NCBI GenBank assembly: GCA_029961685.1
Contig: JARWKL010000012.1
Location: 16,043,227 to 16,107,226, forward strand
DNA from: Aristolochia californica
Lineage: Eukaryota > Streptophyta > Magnoliopsida > Piperales > Aristolochiaceae
DNA length: 64,000 nt
Direction of reading: 5' to 3'
Both the position numbers and the translations under genes were made by a program. The notes beneath the pieces are model-generated. The model worked only from the letters and a program-made list of their open reading frames with translations. It was not told the origin of the DNA and did no database searches. Positions 1 through 10,834 of this stretch are shown here, one piece after another; position 1 is the stretch's first letter; every line of letters starts with the position of its first letter.

Positions 1-547
1 AACTTTTATGTTGTTGAACAACATTTATAGAAGATTCTTACATGGCTCTCACAAAAAGAAGTCTCATGGAAGCAAAGTCAACATGTGGAGTCTTTTAGGA
101 GTCTCACACAAGGAGATGAATACTAGAAGCCTAGGTAATGCATTGTGTTATATAATTTATATTGATGATCATTTTAAAAAATTGAGGGATTTTCCTTTGA
201 CAAGAAAAGATTAGGTGCCAGATGGATTTAGAAACTTTTTATGTTGTAGAACAATATTTATAGAAGATTCTTATATGACTCTCACAAAAAGAAGTCTCAT
301 GGAGGCAAAGTCAACATGTGCAGTCTTTTTAGGAGTCTCACACAAGGAAGTCTTTTAATGACATTAGTCTTCTAATTATGTCATAACTGTCTAATTATTT
401 TAGGATGTCTCTTTAGATGTTAGACTTTGGATGTACTTGGGATATTAGTTTAATTATACTATGATTCTAAGTTTTTCCTCTATTATAAATAGAGGACACT
501 CAGTTTAAAACAATCAATAAATTAATTTTTTCTTTAGAAATTCAACA
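1..547 (+). repeat. Copia-type LTR, partly duplicated
   Basis: Remnant of a plus-strand copia LTR. A segment of about 110 bp at 9-115 is repeated at 242-345 with few changes. A TATA-like core lies in the palindromic block at 477-495. The LTR ends with CA at 547 and is followed at once by an initiator-Met primer site, TGGTATTAGAGTAGG. The same LTR family (shared wording around GATTCTTACATGGCTCTC) recurs near 22050 and, more diverged, near 57470. No protein is encoded. The leftmost boundary is outside the window or unclear. Confidence 0.65.
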
Positions 548-562
548 TGGTATTAGAGTAGG
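548..562 (+). other. Primer binding site (initiator Met tRNA)
   Basis: TGGTATTAGAGTAGG directly after the LTR end. It matches the usual copia primer site TGGTATCAGAGC with one transition, so minus-strand DNA synthesis would have started here. Confidence 0.65.
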
Positions 563-921
563 GTCTATGAGTTGATGTGAATTAACTCGATCAACCAATA
601 GAAGACAATGCTTTTTTCCTATCTATCACCTCTATCAATTTACTTCAATTTATCCCTATTCTATGTAATTTTACTTTTCAAAGTTGTCTTTATTTCATTA
701 TCTCCATCTAGTTTAGTTTATTTATTTGTTCCTAGCCAAGAAAATTCCCGTATGAAAGACCCTTGGGTGTCTTGCTATTTTATGCTCGTGGAAGAGAGAA
801 ATCTTAATTTCACTATAATTGCACCTTTGTTGCTACTTTTGCTTGAGTGCATGAGGTCTTGTTTCTACCAATAATCAAAATCATAGTTGCTACTGTCGAA
901 AAATCAATTAGAGGATAAACA
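563..921 (+). other. Copia leader remnant, no gene
   Basis: Non-coding leader after the primer site. It contains only a short open frame rich in Leu, Phe and Ser that does not resemble gag. The next element (C1) inserted at its right end, duplicating AAACA at 917-921. Confidence 0.4.
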
Positions 922-1226
922 TGTTAGACTAAATGAATTTCTAAAAACAACATGAAATTCATAATCTACAAACAGAAACATGAACAGTCGCTTACCTCAA
1001 GTCATGACGATCAATTTCTAGAAGAACAGAGATCGACTCATCTATTCAGAAGCTCCTTGAGGGAAAACACTGGCTCTCTACTAGACCAGATCCATAACCC
1101 TTAAATTCATCTTTTCCCATTAAAAGATGAGAGGTTGTAACTGATGAGCAATTGCAACTATCCACTACTATCAACATCCAAGGGAAACCACTTCCAAAGA
1201 TGGGTCACATTTGCATGTGTCTAACA
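922..1226 (-). repeat. 3' LTR of C1
   Basis: About 305 bp beginning TGTTAGACTAAATGA and ending TGTCTAACA. It is closely similar along its whole length to 18912-19218. It is followed at 1227-1241 by TTCTCCCACTTGACC, the complement of a typical copia polypurine tract (GGTCAAGTGGGAGAA), which fixes the minus orientation. Confidence 0.85.
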
Positions 1227-1748
1227 TTCTCCCACTTGACCATTCGCATACTTAATATGTATTATTGAATGTTGATACATCCTCAAAAAATGTTTCCCAT
1301 AGATATAATATTTTTATACCCAAACAAAAGAAGATTAAATTGCCTGTAAGGCATTTAGAGTAAATATTACCTTTCACGTATTACAATGTAACTGTCTCCT
1401 TTGAATGAGAAACCTTATGTGGCTCATATTTTTTTGAATGAACTTCCAAGTGCTCATTTAAGATCAATTTACAATGTCATTCTCTAAACTTTATGTATGC
1501 AACTAAATAAGAAAAGACAAATATGAAATTAATGGAGTTTTTCAATTGACAAATTGCAATACAAACAAAAAGGGAATCTCAATCACATAAAATTACATAA
1601 TAGAACTGAGTCCTATATGTTCAACATGTACCTTATAAGAAATGGGTGGTAGACATTTTTTTCAAAGAATTAGCAATCATTAATCCCATGCTGATGTGTT
1701 CCACAACCATTTTGTTTGTTTTAACATGTTCTTGAATAACTAAGAACT

Positions 1749-2746
1749 TTATGTCAATATGCTTACTACAACTTTCGCTCTTATTGTTCTTGGCCAAAAA
1801 AATAGTATTGTAGAATTATCGTAGTAAATCCTCAATGACTTAAAAATTGTGTCAACAATTTCAAACCCTAAAATAAAACTACTCAACCATAAAGCCTGTG
1901 ATGATGCTTCAAAACACACTACAAATTCTGCTTCGGTGGTAGAAGTAGCAATCAAAGATTGTTTTGCACTTCTCCAAGAAATGGCCCCTCCTGCTAATAA
2001 GAAGACATATCTCGATGTCGACTTTCTTGAATCAAGGTAGCCAGCAAAACCAGAGTCTGAATATCCAATCACTTATAGTTGATCAAATCGCCTAAATATA
2101 AGCTTGTAGTCTTTTGTCCCCTGAAGGTATCACATGACTTTCTTTGCAACTTTGCAATGGTCCAAACCGGGGTTTATTTGATATCTACCCAACATTCCTA
2201 CTACATATGTTATGTCAGGTCTTGTGCAAACCTGAGCATACATTAAACTCCCAACTAAAAAAGCATATGGAATGTTTTTCATTTGTTCTCTTTCTAAATC
2301 ATTTTATAGACCTTGTTCCAAACTTAATTTGTCACCTTTGACAATAAGTGCAACACCAGATGAGCATTTTTTCATACAAAATCTCTCAAATATTTTGTTG
2401 ATATAGATTTCTTGAGACAATCCTAATGTCCCTCGGGATCTGTCTATATCAATCTTAATGCCTATAATATAAGAAGCTTCGCCCATATCTTTCATATCAA
2501 ATTTCATTGAAAAAAATCGTTTAACCTTATAAAGTAATCCTAAATCACTTGAAGCAAGAAGAACATCATCGACATATAGGACTAAGAAAATTATTTTGCT
2601 CTCACTATCCTTATGGTATATACATTGATCCATGGTATTCTCCGTAAAACCAAATGAAGAAATTACATCATAGAATTTTAAATATCAATGATGGGAGGCT
2701 TGTTTCAGTCCATCTATAGATTTCTTAAGTTTACAAACCAAGTGAT
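1749..2746 (-). pseudogene. C1 pol: reverse transcriptase C-half and RNase H
   Basis: Minus-strand copia pol remnant. Visible parts in order are the end of the SLYGLKQ-type region near 2700, the catalytic YVDDVLLAS box near 2570-2600, the connection segment (YAFLVGSLMYAQ, then RPDITYVVGMLGRYQ, around 2300-2180), and the RNase H start with GYSDSGFAGYLDSRKS near 2060 followed by SWRSAKQSLIATSTTEAEF. Several stops and frame changes separate these blocks. The copy is interrupted at 2746 by the gypsy/TRIM insertion, and the reading frame resumes at 6291. Confidence 0.85.
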
Positions 2747-2751
2747 CATTC

Positions 2752-3111
2752 TATTAAGGTCCCTAGCCATGGATCCAGTCACTCGAAGATCTCTTAGAAT
2801 TCGTCCTTGAGTGAGGTTTGGGATTTTTAAAACGCCCTATGGTGAGAAGACTCAAGCTTTCGAAGGAAGCTTGCACCTTGGACCTCCTTGGAAGAGAGAG
2901 TATCCGATCACTAATTTAAGACTAATGATCAAGCTTAATTCCATTCAAGCATTCGCCCCCCTTATAAGAGAGAACTAGGGTTCGAGTACAAAGCAAAGGC
3001 CAATAACAACGCCCATGAAAAGAAAGGAAATTACATCTAAACCAACAAAGTGCTTAAACCAAAAAATTACATGTTTTACCCACGACGTCTACTAATCACT
3101 CGACCTGCTAT
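2752..3111 (-). repeat. Left LTR of gypsy G3 (3' LTR, truncated)
   Basis: Matches 5812-6180 closely, including AAGGTCCCTAGCCATGG and the stretch ending CTCGACCTGCTAT. The final part present in the right copy (GAAGTCCATAACA) is missing because unrelated sequence begins at 3112. Confidence 0.8.
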
Positions 3112-4372
3112 TTTTTTCTCCTGAATTATATTTCATTGTTTTTAAGGTTTATTTCTTCTTGAAATACTTTTTATGGATTCAATTATGGAATTTCAGGAGG
3201 ATTTTGGTGGAGAAGGAGATATTTACCAAAATGCCCTTAGTAAAATGGAGGTGATTTTTTAGGGCAAATCATTTTTAAAACAAAGAAAAATTGGTATTAA
3301 AGGGAAGAGGAGTGTCGAACGAGGAGGAGGGGAGCGTCAAGAGAAAACAGAGCATCGACCAAAATAGAGCACGATTGTCGACCAAAACAGGGGAAGACCC
3401 GAGAGGAGTTTCCCACCATCGTTCGCCGCGCCACCGTCGTCCACCACCATCCACCGCCGTCCAGCAACTGAGAACAAACCCGAGGAGAGCTCGAGAGAGT
3501 CTCCATCGAGGTGAGTTCGACAGTGCTAGTTTTCGCTTGCCAAGCCGAGAAGTGATCTGAGAGGGCTTCTCCGGTGCCAATTCCGCTTTCCGACCACCCT
3601 CCGGCGTCGGTTACGTATTTCCGACCATTCCCAGAGCTATTCCAGCTCCAACCGAGACTCGAGAGAGCCGGTTAGAGAACTTCATCTCTGTTTTGTTCTT
3701 CGCTGGACGTCACCTCCGTCCGTCGACTTCTATCCGTCGTCGCCGGCGTCGTCTCTACCTCCGGCCACTCACTCTTGCTACCCAAAGCCATCAATTTCGG
3801 GAAATTGCAGCACCCGTGAGAACGAGTTGCTGCCCGAGCAAGAGGAAGGAGAAGGGGAGCAATTCATCATTTTTGAATTTCATTTTTTATATAGTTTGAA
3901 CTTAGGTTTTGAATGTTTATTGAATCTAATTTGATAATTAATGTTTATTGAATATTTTTTCTCCGGATATTTGATTAAATTGGCTAGTTAGGGTAGGAAT
4001 ATAATTTAGGTTGGATTTTGGTATTTTAATCCGATTTCTGTCTTTCACTCTATGCGCCCGAGAGGGTCTAGATGCAAGGATTGAGAATTCGGATCCGTGG
4101 TTACATGGCGCTCGAGAGAGGCACGAATCACCATAAAATCCAGAATTGACGTTTCCTATTGTGCAAGTAGTTAACCAGATGATCGCTTGATAATTTAGGA
4201 TATAATTAGTGTTTAGTTCATATTAATTCATCATATTTGGTTAGGCTAGTTGACTGAAGAATACACAAAATTCAGTCCTCCCTGTGGATATGATCCTTGC
4301 TTCCCGCTAAATTATATGAACGATTTGTACGCTTGCGAGGTATTAAAGCCGATGTAACTAAATTCTACATCA
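3112..4372 (+). repeat. Athila/Tat-type gypsy LTR (solo or truncated)
   Basis: About 1.26 kb. The right end has the wording typical of Athila/Tat LTR ends (TCCCTGTGGATATGATCC, then GTACGCTTGCGAGG) and finishes in CATCA. In intact members a TTGGCGCCG primer site follows, and it is absent here. The middle (about 3300-3850) is GC-rich with Arg/Ser/Pro-coding open frames that resemble no protein family. The left edge is uncertain. It replaces the 3' third of the gypsy G3 integrase and the start of its LTR, so insertion came with a deletion or recombination. Family assignment rests on remembered LTR-end style only. Confidence 0.45.
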
Positions 4373-5795
4373 GGGTGGTAGGTGGAAGAGAAGGCCAATT
4401 TGGTGCCATGTAAATGGAAAAAGTCCTTCCAAAATGTACTAGTGAAAACAGCGTCGCAGTCAGTGGTAATGGATTCAGGTAAGCCATGGAGGTGAAATTC
4501 TATCCATAAAAATTTGAGCCACGTGGGTCACCGTGTAAGGATGCGATTGAGGAAGACATTTTGAGAATCAATCCACCACAACCAAGATAATAGATTTGTC
4601 GGACGACTTAGGTAGGCCAATAAAATCCATGGAAACATCCGCCCATACATGAGAAGGGAGCTGGAGAGGCAGAAGCAACCCGACTGGGCTTAAGGTCTCA
4701 GCTTTGTTCCTTTGGCAGACCTGACAAGCAGACACATAATCAGACACCATGTGTTTCATACCAGTAGAAGTCACGACTAAGCCTGAAGTATGTCTTTTGC
4801 TGACCTTCATGAGTGCTGTCATGATAGGTGGATACGATGGTGTTGAGCAATGTTGAGGTAGGCCGTAAATAAATACGATTCTTGTAGAGAATGAGGCAGT
4901 CCTAGATTGTCCACTTCCTGTCCATGGTCTGTTGTTCAATTCATCCATACAGGTTAGTGAGCTCAGGAGTTTGCTGAATTTCATCCCGAATAGAATCCAG
5001 CAAAAGGAACTTTGGTTGATTGATGGCATGGAGTTGTGGACACCTCCCAACGAGATAAGGCATCGACCACCTTGTTGAGTTGCCCCGATTTGTATTCAAC
5101 CGTAAAATCGAAGCCCATCAATTTACTAAGACAATGCTATTGGGGGGAAGTCATGATGTGTTGCTCCAATAAATACTTCAAGCTGAAGTGGTCTATGCGG
5201 ATAATAAATTGTCGACCCCAAAGATAGGGCCACCAATGCTGAATTGCTTTAGCTAGGCCGATAAGCTCTTGTTCATAAGCGGCCAACTTGTGGTGGCGTG
5301 TGGGAAAGTGCCTGCTAGAATATGCAATAGGATGGCCCCACTGTTGTAAGACCGCACCAAGGCTGCCTCCGGAAGCATCACATTCTACAATAAATTGCTC
5401 TTCAAAATTTGGAAGTTGGAGCACAGGGGTTGTGACTAAGGTGTGCTTCAACTAGGCAAAGAAGGAGGTAGCGGCTTCAGACCAAGTGAAGGAGTTACGC
5501 TTCAGTAAACTTGTGAGAGGAGCAGCCAACTGGACATAGTCTCGAATGAACTTCCGATAGTACCCAACCAGGCCTAAGAAACCCCGTAAGGCAGTGACTG
5601 AATGTGGAGGAGGCCAGTCAACGACCGCTTGGATCTTGCTACTGTCTGCCTTAACCCCGGAGGCAGATATGACATGCCCGTGATAAGTCACCTCGGTGGT
5701 GCCAAAGGAGCACATGGAGTGCTTGAGAGATAGATGATGTGAACGCAGCAATTGGAAGACATGGGGCAAATGAAAAATGTGGTCGTCCCACTACT
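4373..5795 (-). pseudogene. G3 pol: RT end, RNase H, integrase start
   Basis: Minus-strand Ty3/gypsy pol of chromovirus type. Order is the RT thumb (YHGHVISASGVKAD, then LRGFLGLVGYYRKFI, around 5700-5560), RNase H (FIVECDASGGSLGAVL near 5400, YEQELIGLAKAIQHW), the integrase zinc-finger Cys pair and core (CQVCQRNKAETLSPVGL near 4720, then SMDFIGLPKSSDKS). The frame ends at the conserved YHP that precedes QTDGQTE, where the Athila-type LTR begins. The primer site lies almost directly before the RT thumb, so gag, protease and the RT catalytic domain are deleted. Several frameshifts are present. Confidence 0.8.
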
Positions 5796-5811
5796 TGCTC
5801 TGATACCACGT

Positions 5812-6198
5812 TGCTAAGGTCCCTAGCCATGGATCGAGTCACTTGGCGATCTCCTATTGATTCTAGGTTGGAATTCGTCCTTGAGTGAGGTTTTGGATTT
5901 TTAGAACGCCCTATGGTTGAGAAGACTCAAGCTTTCGAAGGAAGCTTGCACCTTGGACCTCCTTGGAAGAGAGAGTATCTGATCTCTGATTTAAGACTAA
6001 TAATCAAGCTTAATTCCATTCAAGCATTCGTCCTCCTTATAAGAGAGGACTAGGGTTCAAGTACAAAGCAAAGGCCAATAACAAGGCCCATGAAAAGAAA
6101 GAAAATTACATCTAAACCAACAAAGTGCTTAAACCAGAAAATTACATGATTTACCCACACGTCTACTAATCACTCGACCTGCTATGAAGTCCATAACA
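5812..6198 (-). repeat. Right LTR of gypsy G3 (5' LTR)
   Basis: About 387 bp. In element sense it starts TGTTATGGACTTCATAGCAGG and ends CCTTAGCA, followed by a TGGTATCAGAGC primer site (complement at about 5796-5808). The LTR start resembles those of G1, G4 and G5 (TGTTATG followed by a GACTC-like block), which places all of them in one chromovirus group. Confidence 0.8.
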
Positions 6199-6203
6199 CC
6201 AAA

Positions 6204-6285
6204 TGTTAAGCACCTAGCCAATACTACCCAAAAGACCGGCCTGGTAGGTAGCGAAAAGCCAAGTATTTAACCCATGACCATAACA
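6204..6285 (-). repeat. TRIM LTR
   Basis: 82 bp with the same sequence type as the LTRs of the TRIMs at 8601-9014 and 25041-25365 (TGTTAAGCACCTAGCCAATA ... CCATAACA). It is preceded by CCAAA, the bases that precede the 5' LTR inside a complete TRIM, so this is a TRIM 5' end rather than a clean solo LTR. Confidence 0.75.
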
Positions 6286-6290
6286 CATTC

Positions 6291-7513
6291 CACTCTAAAA
6301 TGAAACCTTCAGGTTGTTTCTTGTAAACTTCTTCTTCTATGTCTCCTTTGAGGAAAGATGTTTTCACATCCATTTGATGTAACTCCATATCAAAATGAGC
6401 TACTAATGTCATGATTATTCGAAATGAATCATTCTTTGAAACAGGAGGTATCATGACAATCAATTCCTTCTTGTTGAGTAAATCCTTTGGCTATAATTCT
6501 TACCCTATATCTTTTAATATTGCCTAAAGAGTTTCTTTTAGTTTTAGAAACCCACTTACAGCCAATGGCCTTCCCCTCTTTTGGAAATTGAACAAGATCC
6601 CAAACTTGATTTTTAGCCATTGAATCCAACTCTTCCTTCTTGGCATCATTCCATAATGTGGATTTATGTCCACACATAGCTTGTGAAAATTAAATAGGAT
6701 CACCTTCAACTCTAATGTCCATGTTAGATTCTTGAAGGTACACTTTATACTGAAAAAATTGTAGGTTTTCAAACTCTTGAAGATCTTCTTAATGGTACTT
6801 TAACGTTTTCAGGTTCAGAATGTTGACTAACTGAATCTATAGGAATATCCTCATGATGAGATGGTTCTTCAACTATTAGTTGTTCTTGAGTAATCGAATC
6901 TTGATGATTATCCTGAATGACAACCAATCTATGTGAAGATGTAGGAGCAAGTTTAGAACTCATATGCACCTCAATAACTAAGTTTCGAGGTTAGCTACTC
7001 CCACTAATCTCATCATTCTCTAGGAACCTTGCATTCTTAGATTCGATAATTCTCGTCGAACGAGATGGACAATAAAATCTGTATCTCTTAGACTTTTCTG
7101 CATAACCAATGAAATGTCCACTGAATGTTCTATAGTATAACTTTGTCTCATATGGATTGTAAATCTGAAATTCAGTTGGGCAGTGCCAAACATGTACATG
7201 CTTTAAACTAGGTATCTAACCTTTCCATAACTCAAATGGGGTTTTATGAAATGCCTTAGTTGGAACTCTATTGAGTACATAGGCTGAAGTTTTGAGAGCT
7301 TCACTCCATAAAGATAATGAGAGACCAGAGTTACAAACCATACTCCTCCCCATGTGAGCCAGGCATTGTGTATTGTGCCACAACCTTGTTCTTCAAGAAA
7401 CCTAGCAATTGTCCCCTTTCAGTGTACCTACCATAATATTCAAAGTTCTATTTGACCTCACGATTTTGATTTGTTTGCCTAATTGTTTCTCTACTTCTGG
7501 TTTATAGACCTTG
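6291..7513 (-). pseudogene. C1 pol: integrase C-half and RT N-half
   Basis: Minus-strand copia pol continuing from 14331. It reads KPEVEKQLGKQIKIVRS near 7490 (integrase core), LAHMGRSMVCNSGL and VLNRVPTKAFHKTPFELW near 7240-7380, the linker FSGHFIGYAEKSKRYRFYCP near 7100, then RT with CGHKSTLWNDAKKEELDSM near 6660, AIGCKWVSKTKRNSLGNIK and FTQQEGID near 6470, and HQMDVKTSFLKGDIEEEVYK near 6360. Multiple stops occur. The upstream junction at 7513 carries the target duplication of G2. Confidence 0.8.
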
Positions 7514-7523
7514 TGTTATTGCT

Positions 7524-7930
7524 CCTAGACTGCTGTGAAACAGCCCCTCACGGCGGGCCCCCATTGGCAAAATTGCACTGCCTACCCATTGCCAGCATGG
7601 TAGCAACAACATCATGACTAGCCCCCTGGGAATGAGTAGACTCAGCAACACTGACCCCTTCCAGTTGCTGCACCTGGAAACACTCAGAAGCTTGAAACCA
7701 TCACAGACAACAGGATCAGCATGGGGACGTTGTATGGTTGGTAGAACTGAACCGGCATGTAACTGAACAACACTAAGAAGCCCACAACATGGTTTTTCCT
7801 CATCACCAACATCAGTAGAAACCCCAACGTTGCATGAATCCAACCAGTTATTCCTCATCAAAATTCCAAACAGCCCAAGCTACTGCTCATTGTCCTAAAT
7901 TATAACGAACACCTCATCATACGTATAGTC
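7524..7930 (-). repeat. Inverted-repeat arm, left copy
   Basis: About 400 bp that reappears in opposite orientation at about 11085-11450, with small indels. The arms share blocks such as CTGAGTGTTTCCAGGTGCAG and TACCAACCATACAACGTCCC. In the sense of the right arm one frame gives VSVAESTHSQGASHDVV-like text, which I cannot assign to a family. It is probably host sequence carried by G2. Transcription through both arms would give a long hairpin with a loop of about 3.1 kb. Confidence 0.6.
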
Positions 7931-7969
7931 CATGGTATTTGAGATCTCTACTAAAAGGGTACATGAGGG

Positions 7970-8600
7970 ATACATGGGGTATCAGAGCAGGGTAACATGG
8001 GGGATACATTTAGTAAATCCAGAAAACAAGAAAAATCGTCGTTGGAGACGCTCTCTCGAACGAACAGAAGAAGTATGAAATCCAAAAGTTCTCTGTCTCA
8101 AAAAAACTCCCCAAACTTTCGAAATCCGACGGTAAGGACACCGATTTTTTGAAATTGGAAGGGTATTCAGCACACCCTTCGTCGAAAAACCCAGAATGGG
8201 GTTCAGCATCAAATCCTTTCCCAATGGACGCCGTGCATCTTTTTGAACCGAAGACGCAGGGAAATCCAAAGCCGAACAACGGGGAGGTAATACAAATTCG
8301 AACAGGAGAAATTCTGAAATCATCGACACTGGACGATTTGGGTGCAACCTCAATTCCGAAATTGGGGACAAGGGAAATCTCCGAGCAGGAACGTCACACG
8401 CAAAAATCCCGAGCAGGGCAATGGGACCCAGAAATTCCGAACTCAAACCACTCCTGCTCACGGCAAGCAAATCTTCTGGCGACAGTTTCGACCAGGACAC
8501 AAGCGGCGAAGCCCCAAAGGACTGTTGTTCGCCACTAAAAACTGAGGAGGAGGCTTCGTCGGCGCCATTGGAAACAACTTCGGTGGGATTTGACTTCTGG
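7970..8600 (+). pseudogene. Primer site and gag-like or captured tract
   Basis: TGGGGTATCAGAGCAGGG at about 7974-7991 resembles an initiator-Met primer site. After it an ATG opens a frame rich in Ser, Arg and Lys (MGDTFSKSRKQEKSS ...), as is common at the start of gypsy gag. The frame is broken several times and no gag domain or zinc knuckle is visible. It may be a gag N-terminus or host 5' UTR. A TRIM interrupts it at 8601. Confidence 0.3.
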
Positions 8601-9014
8601 TGTTATGCATCTAGCCAATAGTACCCAAAAGATTGGCCTGTCAGGAGCGGAAGACATATCCCAAGGCCAGGGGGTCACTATGGCCCATAACACCACATCC
8701 CCCCTTCGTGAGCCGACGACCCCAGCGTCTACTTACTCACGCTGTGATGGGACGCAGCGACACTGGCCCAACCCGGGTTCGTTACCTGGTGCTTCCCCAT
8801 GACCTACCAGTATTTAAATCCAGCCTCTGTGCCGTGCTTTTGCACCCGGGAAACGTGAATTCCCGCATCCATGGGGAATCTAACTCGTGACCTAGCCAAA
8901 GCTCTGATACCAATTGTTATGCACCTAGCCAATACTACCCAAAAGACCGGCCTTTCAAGAACGGAAGATATAGGTACTTAACCCAGGACTAGGGGGTCAC
9001 TGTGGCCCATAACA
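8601..9014 (-). mobile_element. TRIM retrotransposon (414 bp)
   Basis: Terminal-repeat retrotransposon in miniature. Left LTR is 8601-8692 and right LTR 8915-9014, similar along their length. A primer-site complement (GCTCTGATACCA) sits at 8901-8912 and a polypurine complement (CCACATCCCCCCTTCG) at 8693-8708, so it lies on the minus strand. It has no coding capacity. Flanks are TCTGG and TCCGA, which could both derive from TCCGG by C-to-T type changes. Same family as 25041-25365 and 6204-6285. Confidence 0.8.
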
Positions 9015-9123
9015 TCCGACCACCACCTTTCACTCTCAATTTGTCCCTCGGAAATCTAGCGGGGACCCAACATCATTGTCTTTTGGGGAAATGTTTCATA
9101 TTCTTTGATGCTGAATTTTTTTT

Positions 9124-9440
9124 TTGTGGATGATTTATAATGATGTGGATGCTTGTCATACCATACAAAACTTTCCATTTGTAAAATATAAAAGCTTTGT
9201 TCTGGCGATTGAAGCCATTGGAAGGATTGGACAGCTAGACCAAGCTGAGGAATTATGGTTGGAGATGAAGTCCAAAAACAAGGTGAAGCGGACTGAGCAG
9301 TACAACTCTCTTATATCTATATATTGTAGACATAGGTTTGTCTATAAAGCATCAGAGCTTTTTTAGGAAATGGAGACTAATGGCTGCAAGACAAACTCCA
9401 GTAGGCTTGGTAGAAGAAGCACTAAAGAAACTTCGGATCG
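9124..9440 (+). pseudogene. Captured PPR-protein fragment
   Basis: Plus-strand open text including AIEAIGRIGQLDQAEELWLE and [19 protein letters not shown], two neighbouring pentatricopeptide-type helix pairs with the usual spacing. PPR proteins are organelle RNA-binding proteins in plants. The frame breaks after KASELF and then continues with an [14 protein letters not shown] next repeat in another frame. It is a fragment without start or end, part of the host material in G2. Confidence 0.7.
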
Positions 9441-9670
9441 GATCAGATCAGCCCACAAGTAGTTGGGTTAGGAGATCAACACCGTGGATGGAATCCACAC
9501 TTTTACTTGTTGAAATATTTGCTGATAGGGGTGCTGCAGATTTGAAGAAAACATTTAGCGGGTATGGAAACATTACAAGCGTTGTAGTAATGAGAGAAGG
9601 AGAGGGGAAATCCAATTGTTTTGGATTTGTTAACTTTGAGAATGAGAAGCTGAACGAATTGTTTTATGCG
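9440..9670 (+). pseudogene. Captured poly(A)-binding-protein RRM fragment
   Basis: Reads [20 protein letters not shown] followed by [19 protein letters not shown]. This is the second half of an RNA-recognition motif, with the RNP1 box [10 protein letters not shown] typical of plant poly(A)-binding proteins. It is fused in frame between PPR-like pieces, which is not known for any normal gene. Family-level match only. Confidence 0.6.
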
Positions 9671-9840
9671 TTGGGTATAATTACTTCATGCCTTCAATTT
9701 TGTGAAACCAAATGCAAATTGTATGTCACTTCTGGTGATGGCTTGGAATCAAATGTTTGGAACGCCAGGATAGTCAGATTCTACCAAAACAGGACCGCAG
9801 GGGAGGCACTGAGTGTCTTTGAGGAGATGGCAATATAGCA
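9670..9840 (+). pseudogene. Second captured PPR-like fragment
   Basis: Reads [20 protein letters not shown], then [12 protein letters not shown] and a stop. The layout (VWNALI..Y...G..EEAL.VF.EM) is that of a PLS-class PPR repeat. It continues in frame from the RNA-recognition motif piece and ends at a TAG at 9836-9838. Confidence 0.55.
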
Positions 9841-9849
9841 GGGATCCAG

Positions 9850-10750
9850 TTATGAAAAATTTACGAATGCAGCAACTGCTTCTAATGCTGCCAAGTACCA
9901 GAAACTTTATGACCCACTATATACCAATAGATATGAGAGTTACATTGAGGCTCCAGAGATTGCCGAGGAGATAATAGCGATCTTCTCTGAATTACAGGGT
10001 GAAATCCTTCACGGAGGATGACTGGGTGCTCCAGGTTTTGCTACTATGGCACTATAGAATCCAGTGTTGCCCACAGTACCGTTGCTGCAACCAATACTGA
10101 TTATTCAAAAAATACTAGCAGCAGTGACGGTAATGTCTATACTTCATGCATGTCCCATTAGTGAAAGACCTCTTAACTATTTGAAAGATATCAAGTGGTC
10201 TAGGATTGATAATCCCAAGGGCAGCAAGCTGGAGTTCTTTTTTTTTTTATCTCAATCCCTATTTTAAAAATACTGTCTTGGTCAAAACTACTCACATGAT
10301 CGATGAGGTTAATCCCATTTTGGAGAAAGAAATAGGGACAAAGATTCAGTGGCTTCCAGGGAAGAGCTTGATATAGAAGGTTTTGAAGCAGCCTAACAAG
10401 GGATCAAAGGACACCACACCCATCACAAAAACTGAAACATGTGACAATTTCTTTATTTTCTTCCGTCCTCCACAATTCCCGGATGATGATGATATTGATG
10501 AAGCTACTACTGAACAACTTCAGACTCAAAGGGTACAAGATTATGATATTGGATCCACCGTCCGAGCCAACATTTTCCCACATGCTGTCTCATGGTTTAT
10601 GGGAGAGGCTGTTCAGGGTGACGAGTTTGATGATATAGAAGGGGATGAAGATGAAGATGATGCAGATGTTGATGACGATGATGATGATGAAGAGGACAGT
10701 GCTGCCAAAACAGGCCAAAGAAGGTATTTTCTAGAAGGAAGGTGACGAGT
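9850..10750 (+). pseudogene. Captured nucleosome assembly protein 1 (NAP1) fragment
   Basis: NAP1 is a histone H2A-H2B chaperone. Visible blocks in order are FTNAATASNAAKYQKLYDPL near 9855-9920, [20 protein letters not shown] near 10175-10240, then (frame change) [40 protein letters not shown] near 10430, AEQLQ-like [20 protein letters not shown] near 10520, and the acidic tail [20 protein letters not shown] near 10620-10700. Parts of the middle are missing or replaced (about 9940-10170 does not read as NAP1), and stops occur near 10375. Consecutive blocks are joined without intron-like sequence, which suggests an mRNA source. Confidence 0.75.
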
Positions 10751-10834
10751 AGAGTACCCCATGAGGAAGGCCAAGAGAGGCCTCCGAAGTGCAAGCAGTA
10801 GCAGAGACAATTCATACATACGAGGCCAGTTGCT

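Larger units (their letters stand above)
2752..6285 (-). mobile_element. Composite insertion: gypsy G3 plus TRIM LTR
   Basis: Unit flanked by a perfect target duplication CATTC (2747-2751 and 6286-6290). Removing it restores the copia frame (EWNDHLVCKLKKSI read across the junction). Left to right it holds a gypsy LTR (2752-3111), an Athila/Tat-type LTR (3112-4372), minus-strand gypsy pol (4373-5795), a primer-site complement (about 5796-5808), the other gypsy LTR (5812-6198), five bases CCAAA, and one TRIM LTR (6204-6285). So one end is gypsy and the other TRIM. The likely history is a TRIM insertion, a gypsy insertion into the TRIM primer site, and then a deletion. Confidence 0.7.

Noticed and set aside
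3275..3580. Open frames on both strands in a GC-rich segment
   Set aside because: Located inside the Athila/Tat-type LTR, with no family resemblance and competing frames on both strands.
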